The translations under genes and the position numbers were made by a program. A DNA stretch of 64,000 bases from Sinohyriopsis cumingii. Taxonomy: Eukaryota; Mollusca; Bivalvia; Unionida; Unionidae. The stretch covers positions 130,898,016-130,962,015 of the forward strand of contig CM068829.1 of NCBI GenBank assembly GCA_028554795.2. Direction: 5' to 3'. Within the stretch, counting starts at the first letter, position 1; each line of letters begins with the position of its first letter. The notes below the pieces were generated by a model, which was not told the DNA's origin, did no database searches, and saw nothing but the letters and a program-made list of their open reading frames with translations. Positions 55,901-64,000 of the stretch are shown one piece after another.

Positions 55901-56948
55901 ACAGGGTGGAGAGGCCAAACATCCTGGGCATTTCATTCCACAATGCTTGTGTTGCTCTCGATTGTTATAACCATAATCACATTTCTCACAATAATAACTG
56001 TATCCCAGGAATCCGGTGATACTGGTAATGGTATCGAAATGGTCATCGTGATAATAAAAATGAATGTATTTTCCGTCCTTAAAATCTTGGCCTCGAAACA
56101 ACAGAGGCCCGAGCATTTCTTGAGGGTGCACTTTCAAGGTGTAGCGTGGAGCTAGGACATCTTGCAATTTTTGCATCTCAGGAATGCCACAGGGTGTGTC
56201 TTTTGACAGGCCAGCTTGTTGCAACAGGAGTTCTGCTTCGTTTCGTTGTTTGGCTCGATAGGAACGTTGAATAGTGTTCCAGGCTCTTTTCCATTCTGCC
56301 GTGTCGTTCTTGTTGGCATAGGTTCGTCCCACCACGATGGCACGGGCTAAGCACATCTGGTCATGAGGGTTGTTAATTCGGACAAGACTCGTTTTGGTGC
56401 TGCGAAGATCGTCCACCAATAAGACCTTTTTGCGTCCAGTCCCTTGAGGAAGAGAGACGTGAGCCATTTTCAGTGTGGCTTTACCATCGGTGATGTCAAA
56501 CTGGTCATTAGATTGTTGTACGTGTTGAATCAGGGGATTTCAAGCTGTCGTGATCTATGGATAGTGTCAAGCGATCGTCTTCTTTGGCTTGACATTGTCG
56601 CTTGAGTGAGGTGAGCAAAGAATCCCACATCTCGGTGATAAACCCTTCTGCTTTCTCCAATGGTACGTCAGCCTTGAAATCTTTAAAATTCACTGTGTAG
56701 GTGTAAGCCGTGGTTCTAAATTTTCTAGAGGAGCGCTTTTCCGTCTCTCGAATGGAATAGTATTTTTCAGGGTTGACTAAGGGTGACGAACTTGGTTTAG
56801 AGGGTTCGGATTCTGGTTCACTCATGTCCTCTTCAAAATCACTGGCATGAATTTGTGCCAAGATTTCAGCTTTGGTACGAGGCGATAGATCACGTTTCTG
56901 CCTCTTACTTTCTTCTTCTTTCTTCTCGAATGAATAGGATCGTTTCAT
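52975..56948 (-). CDS. POLB: Protein-primed family B DNA polymerase, two frame breaks
   Basis: The Polinton replicative polymerase, more than 1,300 codons. Pieces: N-terminal 56948-56508 (disordered Lys/Glu-rich start, YTVNFKDF, SLLTSLKRQC); 56467-55211 (LPQGTGRKK, several Cys/His zinc ribbons such as CEKCDYGYNNREQH, ExoI FFDFECMHE, ExoII AHNFSGYDGQFLLR); 55278-52975 (exonuclease III-type YCRSDVDIL; palm motif A LDVCSLYPYV; motif B KVMLNCLWGK; motif C YFDTDSCIY). The first break is at a G4 run at 56533-56536, the second at about 55245-55262. A TATA-like CTATAAATT is at about 56995-57003. Both breaks are short indels; motifs themselves are intact. Confidence 0.95.
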
Positions 56949-57082
56949 CTTGAGTGCAAAACGTCAAATGACTCAAGTTTAAACACCATAGACTAATTTA
57001 TAGTCATGGCAAACCAGCGTATATAAAAGGGCGTGCGTCTTGTCCTTTCACTATTCATTTCACTCTCAAGCCGAGCACAACG
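56949..57082. promoter_or_regulatory. Divergent promoter between PolB and zinc-knuckle gene
   Basis: For the plus-strand gene, CGTATATAAAAGGGCG (57016-57031) is a strong TATA box about 55-65 nt before ATG 57083. For PolB, GACTATAAATTAG (near 56993-57005, minus strand) serves the opposite direction. Confidence 0.75.
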
Positions 57083-57554
57083 ATGGAAGAGACTAACCAA
57101 ATCGAACGTTTCGTCAGAGCTTTGCGAGGGGTCATTAGAAAATTCTCTTCAGACCAGCCCACGGACTACTCTCCTTCCTTTAGAGATAAAAGTCAAGATA
57201 CTTGCTATATCTGTCAGAAGAAAGGGCATTGGTCTTCAGAGTATCCAGACCGTCAAAAAAGAAAAAAAAACAGAGGCTAAAAAAGACAAAAGTCAAGATA
57301 CCTGTTATTATTGTAAAGAAAAAGGACATTGGTCTCCAGATTGCCCAAAAAAGAAACAAGAGGAGTCAGAAGAAAGGAGGAATTCTTCAGAAGAAGAGAG
57401 GGATTCTTCGGAAGAAGAGAGGAATTTTTCAGAGGAAGAAAGCAGACAGGTGAAGAAAAAGAAACAGGAGAAGAAAAGAAGAAGGGAAGAAAGTGAGGAG
57501 GAAGAAGAGGAAAAGAGTGTGACGGTGAAGAAATTCAAAAAACAGAGAGACTAA
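57083..57554 (+). CDS. Two-knuckle CCHC zinc-finger protein with acidic/basic tail, frame break at A9
   Basis: Starts MEETNQIERFVRALRGVI. First knuckle CYICQKKGHWSSEYP: the last ligand Cys is replaced by Tyr. The frame then breaks at an A6-G-A9 tract (57255-57270), and a second, complete knuckle CYYCKEKGHWSPDC (C-x2-C-x4-H-x4-C) follows in the next frame. The C-terminus consists of Ser-Glu-Glu-Glu repeats and a Lys/Arg tail (KKKKQEKKRRREE) to stop 57554. CCHC knuckles bind single-stranded nucleic acid. The tract could be an indel error or a slippage site. Poly(A) signal AATAAA at 57639-57644. Confidence 0.75.
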
Positions 57555-57638
57555 ACAAGGAGGCAGAAGAAGTCAGTGAACTTTTTATTAAAGTGTTGTG
57601 TTGTGAATTGTGAATTGGATTGTAAATATTTATAAAAG

Positions 57639-57644
57639 AATAAA
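57639..57644 (+). terminator. Poly(A) signal of zinc-knuckle gene
   Basis: AATAAA about 85 nt after the stop at 57554. Confidence 0.7.
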
Positions 57645-57807
57645 TTAATGATATAAGGTAAGTGTCTTTGAGTTTTGATTTTAAAATAAGAAGCTACACT
57701 CACGCACTCATACAAAGAGACGTACTACAGGGGGTAAAATGTTTTTTTTTTTTTTTTTTTGAGTTATTGGCAAATTGAAAGGCTATCTCTTTTCGAGAAA
57801 TGTGGGT

Positions 57808-57823
57808 GGCCCTGAAAAGGGCC
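57808..57823 (-). terminator. Histone-type 3' stem-loop SL4
   Basis: The minus strand reads GAAAAAAGGCCCT-TTTC-AGGGCCACCCACA, then TTTCTCGAAAAGAGATAGCC. This is essentially a textbook histone mRNA 3' end: perfect 6-bp stem, TTTC loop, ACCCA flank and purine-rich U7-binding-like element. It lies 28 nt from the stop at 57851. Confidence 0.92.
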
Positions 57824-57850
57824 TTTTTTCTTTATGGTGTAGGGGTGAGT

Positions 57851-58036
57851 TCAAGCAATCAACTTTAACTGCCTTAAGCCTTTGCCACGGCCAAGGCCTA
57901 CTTCTGGACTGCGTAATGTTGATGATGATTGGGTTGAAATCACTAAGGGTGGTACGGTAGGCTTAGTCTCAGGGTTGACGTGTTTAGCACGGGAAGGTCG
58001 TATTCTCTTCGGTCGTAATAAAGAAGTCTGATACAT
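57851..58036 (-). CDS. C-terminal part of right-end minus-strand gene (or separate ORF)
   Basis: 61 codons, MYQTSLLRPKRIRPSRAKH start, basic N-terminal half, Thr/Ser-rich middle and a Gly-rich GLGRGKGLRQLKLIA end. Its stop is 28 nt before stem-loop SL4, the usual distance in histone mRNAs, so this frame is the likely 3' end of the transcript beginning near 58450. A splice donor (GAG|GTAAGA, intron from 58164) in the upstream coiled-coil frame and an acceptor-like TGTATCAG (near 58029) would connect them in phase. The Met may therefore not be the real start. The joining is inference. Confidence 0.5.
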   Translation of the reverse strand: MYQTSLLRPKRIRPSRAKHVNPETKPTVPPLVISTQSSSTLRSPEVGLGRGKGLRQLKLIA

Positions 58037-58095
58037 TTTGTTTCAGACTCCTTAACTCCGCTAAAATGTCCAACAGTACCGTGACCGTTTGATTT

Positions 58096-58432
58096 TCACC
58101 CTCTTGTTTCTTTGCTGTTGCTGCTACTTCTTCTTGCTGTTGTTGCTGTTGTTTTTTTTCTTACCTCTTCTTCTTGCTGCTGTTGCTGTAGGAGAAAAGC
58201 TTGCTCCGCTTCCTTTTGTCGTTGTATAAATTTCTCCAATTCTTCTTTCTGTCTGTCTAAAATTCTCCACTTGCGGTAATGAAGAAGGTAACGAAGGTTC
58301 CGGAACAAACTCTTGCGAGGTAAGAAAATTCACAAAATCCCAATTCACCTCTTCTGAAAGTAAGTCCGGGTTCCCTTGGGCGGTCTCCCCTGTTGGTGCA
58401 CCCCAATGGATCGTTTTCTGAATTTCCGTCAT
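58096..58432 (-). CDS. Right-end coiled-coil gene, frame break and possible intron
   Basis: Starts MTEIQKTIHWGAPTGETAQG at 58432, then LLSEEVNWDFVNFL. After an A4 run at 58259-58262 (T4 on the coding strand) the coding pattern passes to a second frame with a coiled coil (DRQKEELEKFIQRQKEAEQA) and poly-Gln/Glu. The latter ends in a consensus splice donor GAGGTAAGA at 58165/58164. The helix resembles the left-end coiled-coil genes. Function unknown. It is the left half of a divergent pair. Confidence 0.55.
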
Positions 58433-58439
58433 GTTGAAT

Positions 58440-58650
58440 CACTGTCGCATAGATTGACTGCACACAAGCGCTAGCGAATCTATATAGACCAACTGACGTC
58501 ACAGACTACTTTCTTCGGATTGGATGCGCGCTGACTGAATTTTGTAACGCGTGTTCGGATTGGTCAACGAACTCAATCCGTTTCAATCCTTCCTCTACCT
58601 ATAAATAAGCGCAGTTCACTGCATTGATTCACCTGTTCTCGTTGCTTCAA
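58440..58650. promoter_or_regulatory. Histone-like divergent promoter (CRE, CCAAT x2, TATA x2)
   Basis: It contains a perfect CRE TGACGTCA (58494-58501), two CCAAT boxes on the minus strand (ATTGG at 58519-58523 and 58559-58563, each in CGGATTGG), TATAAATA (58600-58607, plus strand) and TATATAGA (58481-58488, minus strand). ATGs lie at 58652 (+) and 58432 (-). Divergent CCAAT/CRE/TATA promoters are typical of paired replication-dependent histone genes. Confidence 0.75.
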
Positions 58651-58651
58651 G

Positions 58652-58885
58652 ATGTGGAACGATGTGCAATCTTCTACGCTTGTGTCTTCAATGATGTTCC
58701 GGACGGACATACCCATGTATGTCCGATCCAAGTGGACAGTTGTCCATAGGACGGACACCAGCCTGTGGATACGTAGGATTTACGTGGAGAGGCAAGGATG
58801 CCTCAAAAGAGTCCTGATTTACGGGCCAACAGTGAGACGCAGCCTAAGGACAAGAAGAAGACCAATGCGGTGCCCTTTATGTTAA
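58652..58885 (+). CDS. Unknown Arg-rich protein ended by histone stem-loop
   Basis: 77 residues, MWNDVQSSTLVSSMMFRTDI start. TATA at 58600 and a short leader support this start. The C-terminal half is basic (VRRSLRTRRRPMRCPLC); no domain recognised. The stop is 24 nt before a canonical histone stem-loop, and the gene shares the CRE/CCAAT promoter with the minus-strand coiled-coil gene. Strong basic charge and S-phase-type signals suggest a nucleic-acid-associated function (inference). Confidence 0.6.
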   Translation: MWNDVQSSTLVSSMMFRTDIPMYVRSKWTVVHRTDTSLWIRRIYVERQGCLKRVLIYGPTVRRSLRTRRRPMRCPLC

Positions 58886-58904
58886 TGGATACATTAACAT
58901 AAAC

Positions 58905-59235
58905 CCAAAGGCCCTTTTCAGGGCCAGCCATATTTCTCGAAAAGAGAATGACTTTTCAATTGCCTACACCCTTTTTTTTTTAAAAAAATTTTAAAAAATT
59001 TTTAAAAAATCCCATATTCAATTCCCCTTGTCCCTAAACAAGCCCAAACTCTATTCCCCATGTTAAATTCCCCTTGTACGTAAAGTGGCCCACGATTTAT
59101 TCCCATGTTAATTCCCCTTGTACGTAGATTTGCCCACGATTTTTCGCCATGTTAAATTTCCATTGTACGTAGATTTGCCCAGGGGGGTCTGTAATGCTAA
59201 TTCCCATTGTACGTACGGTGCCCCTACTTACTACT
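58905..59235. repeat. Right terminal inverted repeat
   Basis: Reverse complement of 39107-39434. Ends ...GTGCCCCTACTTACTACT. It carries the same repeated TACGTACAAGG-type units. The A/T-rich stretch near 58971-59012 is longer and more mixed than in the left copy. Confidence 0.95.
58910..58925 (+). terminator. Histone-type 3' stem-loop SL5 (right TIR)
   Basis: The plus strand reads CCCAAAGGCCCT-TTTC-AGGGCCAGCCA, then TATTTCTCGAAAAGAGAATG. Stem, loop and AAA 5' flank fit the histone consensus; only the ACCCA flank is AGCCA. Being inside the TIR, the same signal exists at the left end for the opposite strand. Confidence 0.9.
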
Positions 59236-59241
59236 ATTAAG
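59236..59241. repeat. Right target-site duplication ATTAAG
   Basis: Identical to 39101-39106, directly after the right TIR. Confidence 0.9.
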
Positions 59242-60631
59242 GCAGTTACAACTGACGAATCCAAGTCCTTGGATTTCAAAACCCAATGGCCACTTTCATG
59301 CCCGCCTATATATCCTAGAAAAAAAGATACTAGTCAGAGATTGACCAATGGAATTTAAAACTTAAATCCCATTCTCTCTGTCACTCTCTTTCTCGTTCGA
59401 ATTTCTTCTCAGGCATGGGGTTTTCCTCTTTTTCGTCTACTTGACTCGAATTCTTGAATTTCTTTACGAGTATGGATCCTTATTTTTGGTCTGCTGCTTC
59501 TGATGAAATCACTTTAGCCTTTTTCTCTTTTTTGTTGGGTAGATGATTCTGACTACAAATGCCCTTTTCTCGTGACATTGATAAAACAGGTACCTAACGT
59601 ATGATGTTTCTAGTTGCTTATCAACTTAACAAAGCGCACAAGCAAATTTGGCAGTTAGCCGGGGGAAAAAATTTTCTAAGGGTTGCATGCCTGGTATATA
59701 TTGACGGATATTTTCTTTATTGGTGCATTTAAGTACAGAACCATTTTTCAAAAGTCTGCGTCTTATTTTGCTGAAAATTCAATGCATAACTTAGAGTAGT
59801 GTTCGTGTTATAACATACTAAAAATGTGATACATCAAGGTGTATTATTGGAAATTCTACATGTTTTTTGTTACGTAAAAATGTATTTTGCTAGGTTGTCA
59901 TGTTACTTTTCACGTCTAAAAATGCATATATGGTATGCACTGTGTTTGTCAGTTTTATTACGGTTTTCAGTACTCAATACTTGTATCTACATTTATTTTG
60001 ATTTTACTACTTTGAATATATTCCATTAAATATTACTCACTGCAAAGTGAAGTGTCCATCAATGTCGTTTATCCTTGGGTGTTTACCAGTAAGTATATTG
60101 CCTCCAGTTTATTGCAGATCCGTCTAACTTGTATTTGTTATATTTAGTGTTTTGCTGAATAAAAGCTTTTGTGTTTGATGCAATAAAATGTTGGTTTCAG
60201 TTTGTCTTTTTTATACGCCAGATCTAATTCACAATAGCTCGAAAGTTATCTCATTTCCCTACCTACTTACCTACCTATTTACCTACCTACCCATCAATCA
60301 ATCTATCTAACTATCTATCTATCTATCTTGGTTTATTTATTTTTCATCCCCTACATTGGGATTTGATTTGCAAATTACAGCTCTTAGTATGTGGTGTTGA
60401 GTTATTATAAATTAAAGTATTCAAAAGGGCTCAAAATATCAAAGGAAATTTCTAAGGCCAATATGTTGTTACATTATTCAAGGTATGTTATTTACAGTGA
60501 TCGAATAAAAGCAATCTAAAACCAGCCATGCCTATTCCCAAGTTACGAGAAGTAGTATCTACTGATATAAGCACATAACACGAAAACATTAAATCTCCGA
60601 ACCTCAATGGTTTTGGACTTGCTTTAATTTG

Positions 60632-60778
60632 GGTACGTTTTGACTTGGTTAGGTTTTGACTTGGGTATGGGTATGTTTTGGCTTGGGTCCATTTTGACTT
60701 GGGTACGTTTTGGATTGGGTACGTTTGGACTTGGGTACGTTTTGGATTGAGTACGTTTCGGCATGAGTACGTTTTAAC
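60632..60778. repeat. Minisatellite, TTGGGTACGTTTTGGA units
   Basis: Degenerate tandem copies of a 15-16-bp unit (TTGGGTACGTTTTGAC/GGA). Confidence 0.8.
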
Positions 60779-61359
60779 CTGCTTTGTTTTTTACTTAGTC
60801 GTCAGCTTGGCTGAAATAGAAACTGCGTATGTAAAACTAGTGATGTCGCTGTCGAAATGCAACACTGATGTAAGTTTGACTAACATCTGTAATAATATTT
60901 TCTACTTGGGGTAAATATTTTATTTGTAAATAGCCAATTTTCCTTTTGAGTCGTGTTACTTTTACACATAAAATGCGGCTAGTGAAAGTAGGCTCGTCAG
61001 TAGCGAGAACATTCAGTTCGCAGTAATTTTATTCTTCAGTAAATTATGTGGCTGTCTGTATAAAGAAAATACATCACGGCACTTAAATCGTATATACAGT
61101 ATCTGAGATGAAATCGAACCGAAAATGGAAGAAAAAAAATAAAGTGGGTTTTTTGTTTACAACTACGTGACATTCCCAAAGAATAAAAGAAAAATTAAAT
61201 TAGGAAATAACCAGTAGCCACTGTTGTTGTTTGTTGTTTGTCCTCAATTCTTGACTGTAAAAATTCTTAAATAAGGGCACTTGTTCTTTTTTTGTGTGTG
61301 TGTTTATTAGAAATATGAGCATGAAATTATTACAGTCATCTGACAGTTTAATGTAGGTG

Positions 61360-61363
<4 letters not shown>

Positions 61364-61435
<72 letters not shown>

Positions 61436-61436
61436 T
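61364..61436. repeat. (AT)n microsatellite
   Basis: An AT run with a single C interruption. Confidence 0.95.
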
Positions 61437-64000
61437 GTAGAAATGAAGAACACTTCTCTTTAAAAGGTCATCAGTGTAACATAGTATCAGATTTTTGCGG
61501 TATGATGTGTTAACTCAATATAAAAAATATTGATCTGTAAATCATTGACTAGAGCCATTTTTAGAATAGCTCAAAAATGACATCATGGCCCATTTTTTTG
61601 CCAGACCTGGATATAGAAAACTAACATTACGTTAGAAAACTCAGTACCCAGAACCAAAAATTGGAAGTTCTGGGAGCAAACAAGGGCACAGACAAGCAAT
61701 ATTTTGATGTTATACACTATCAGAGGATTTGATTGGGGTCCCTTTAATAAATTCCTTATAAAATTTTATGATTTTTCCACACCACACTTGTTGCTCCATG
61801 CATATGTTACATCTACATCATATGCAGATTCACTTACTACAGAGAGTTCTGATTGATCTTGTTCTGTAGTTGTGTATTAATGATAGTGAGAATTATGGGG
61901 AGATGCGGCAATGGGACTAAATATTTTGTTTTCTTGGATAATATTGTTTCTTTCCACTATTGTCTAAATGTTTGTCGTTGGAGGAAACACATTAAAGACT
62001 ATTCTATTGGCACAATTATTATCCATCCATCCATCCATCAAGGTAGAGAAAAATGTGCATTTCTGCATCTCTTTCTTTTTGGTTGGATAATATACATCTA
62101 TTATTCTGAAGAGTGGACAATATTCACAATAAACCCAGTGTATTTTGGTATTAACATCAGGGTTGATAAACTAGCTAACTGCTGGTCATCATGTCCCTTT
62201 GATAAGCAGCATAGCCCTAATTTTTCATGATTTGTCAGTAACTGTATGTAGTGATTGAATTTAGCAATGTGTGTGCTTTGACACAGTATAGAAAGGCTGA
62301 TTACTTACAGTTTTGCCAAAATACTGTTAAATTATTTTATAATAATTTATCTTTCTCACAGCAAGCTTTAAGTGTGAAAGGTTTGAGTGCATGACTTACC
62401 AGTATATTCCTAGCAATTCAATGCCACTTTTTTTGCACATCCTCAGAATTTTATCTTCAAGCTTTAACATTTGACAGAACAATAAATAGCAAGACTTTTG
62501 ATGAATAAATTGCATTTATTGTTTGATATTTTATTCATCTTTTCAAATTAAATTTGTTTTTAAGTTTTTTTGTTTTTATAACTTTATTATTCATCTGAGG
62601 GAAAACTACTGAGATAAATAGTTTCAGAAAAGTTTGCCTGGTAAGAGCTAAGATCTGTATGACTGTTTATCAGTGTAAGAATATGATAAAAATTCAGGGT
62701 ATCTGTATTTGTGATTAGTAAAGATTATCTTGAAGTAACTTTAAGTATATTCCTGTATATGAAACCATAAATAATACATGAGAATGAAAGCAGCTATTCT
62801 GCTTGTTGAGACTCAGATTTCATTAGAGAATTCGACTTTATCAAAGATCATGTAGTGCATGATAAAAAGTTTAATTTATTATATATTCACAATAATTCTT
62901 ACACTATTATAGAAATTGTGATGGTTCAATTTCCATCTTTGGGCAGTTGTTTTCACATCCTTGTGTCCCTCATGTGGTTAATTTGCCCACCTACAGACAT
63001 CAACAAAATATGATATTTCAGAAGAAATGCTGGTCACAAAACATAACACATTTTTTTGGATCCCATTTTCAGGATTAAATGGGTCAAGGTTAGTCCAAGG
63101 TGGAAGAATAAAATGTCTCATTGTCATCAGGGATCTTGAATTTAGCTTATAATTGAGCTTCCTTAGCAACAGATGAGTGAGGTAGCCATTATATCTTGGT
63201 ATGATTTGTTTGCGAGATGAGTACATGAGTATGAAGATTTTGTATCCAGGATGAATCCCCCAGGAATTAATGTAAACGTTTAGGTAGGTGTCAAAGTTAA
63301 GACAGCCACATAGACACAGTTGAAAGATGAGAAAAACATGCAGACCCTGGCTGGATAGAGTAGTTACTGTTTGATGGATGTGACCTTCACCTGAGAGTTT
63401 TCACTGTCTTTGTGATAACTGTAATTTTTATATTTTGCAGTTGAGAAATGGACGTTGAAATCATTGGTATCATTGTGGACAGTGGTGTAGAGGGTTTGTA
63501 GATAGAAAAGCTGGATGAAATTCAGTAACTGCTGATTCAACAACTACAATGGCATCAGATTATCTGAAACATTTATCTCCAAAACAGATATGGGAAGAAG
63601 AAATCAAGCCTGCAAATATTTTGGTTGTGAAGGTATAATCCCTCTGTGATATTTTCTTGTGGAAGCATGCATAAAGGACAAGATATGGACTCCTTTCTAC
63701 TTTTTTACTATCTTTTTTCCCAACAAATAATGAAAGATTTTTCATATGAGTTACTCACTCCATCCATATCAGTTCTGACCTTTTATACAAAGGTATTGGT
63801 AAATGAGGGCCTTTGTTCAGTCATATGGTTCATTGGTGGATTTAGACAGAGATAGACCTGGCATATGTACCCTGTAAAATTTCCAGAGGTATTGGTCATG
63901 GTGGGCAATGACACAAGTTCATTGCCGATTGACCCCAACTGCATTGATGGGGCAGGCATGGTACCCACACCAACTAGCCTTTAAAATGCTCAGAATTGAC

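Larger units (their letters stand above)
39107..59235. mobile_element. Complete Polinton/Maverick (adintovirus-like) element
   Basis: A 20,129-bp element has TIRs starting AGTAGTAAG, a 6-bp TSD and the full Polinton gene set: PolB, integrase, packaging ATPase, adenain-like protease, major and minor capsid proteins, protein VI- and pX-like proteins. Its base composition is visibly less AT-rich than the flanks. Morphogenesis and replication genes are on the minus strand; the zinc-knuckle gene and the rightmost short gene are on the plus strand. Carrying capsid and packaging genes, it is likely to be (or to have been) a virus as well as a transposon. The two TIRs differ at only a few sites, so insertion looks recent. 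Confidence 0.97.
59242..64000. other. Host flank right of the Polinton, no gene recognised
   Basis: AT-rich. A (CTAT)n/(ACCT)n stretch lies at 60262-60328. Frames at 61853-62230 and 62978-63226 lack recognisable domains. A possible splice acceptor (TTTATATTTTGCAG) lies at 63427-63440, but the following frame is short and unrecognised. Confidence 0.45.

Noticed and set aside
55432-55943. Minus-strand ORFs of 111 and 122 codons within PolB
   Set aside because: Out-of-frame shadows of the zinc-ribbon/exonuclease region.
57308-57538. Ser-rich minus-strand ORF opposite the zinc-knuckle gene
   Set aside because: Antisense of the Glu/Ser repeats; the plus strand has TATA, knuckles and AATAAA.
61853-62230. 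125-codon plus-strand ORF
   Set aside because: No recognisable motif, promoter or poly(A) context; composition resembles surrounding AT-rich DNA.

Overview
The window is animal nuclear DNA. Its AT-rich, repeat-dense background carries long (AT)n/(GA)n/(CA)n tracts, tRNA-derived SINEs, LINE fragments, a Penelope-like element and hAT ends. I see no intact host gene. The SINE/LINE mix and the Polinton suggest an invertebrate, most likely a mollusc; that assignment is inference.

Layout: (1) 1-1650 is a degenerate tandem repeat (period near 350 bp) with a 221-bp hAT MITE inside one unit. (2) About 1930-7680 is a decayed endogenous viral element. It holds a tandem array of one unknown gene family, a broken origin-binding-type (UL9-like) helicase, a Cys-rich ORF, an envelope-like membrane protein and a broken packaging ATPase, with hairpins between genes. 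(3) 7.8-39.1 kb is host DNA with SINEs, a Penelope-like element with hammerhead-like motifs, four stretches of one LINE family, a possible Ty3/gypsy integrase remnant and a frameshifted terminal exon of an integrase-domain gene. (4) 39107-59235 is a complete 20.1-kb Polinton/Maverick (adintovirus-like) element with near-identical TIRs of about 330 bp and a perfect 6-bp target duplication (ATTAAG). (5) 59242-64000 is AT-rich flank.

The Polinton reads mostly leftward. It encodes protein-primed DNA polymerase B, DDE integrase with chromodomain, FtsK/A32-like packaging ATPase, adenain-like protease, major capsid protein, penton-like minor capsid protein, protein VI-like and pX-like proteins, a membrane protein and a basic SPxK-rich core protein. 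Between the ATPase and PolB lies an accessory island with F-box-like paralogues and two BIR (IAP-like) genes.

Most striking observation: the small genes at both ends of the Polinton (three on the left, two transcription units on the right) each end in a near-canonical replication-dependent histone mRNA 3' stem-loop (GGCCCT-TTTC-AGGGCC type). Each has the ACCCA-like 3' flank and a purine-rich U7-like downstream element. The right pair is divergent around a CRE/CCAAT/TATA promoter like those of histone genes. Core genes use AATAAA instead. This suggests the element ties its terminal genes to S phase and to SLBP/U7 processing.

Several Polinton ORFs are broken by single-base shifts at homopolymers although the TIRs look young. 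That pattern fits long-read indel errors at least as well as decay.
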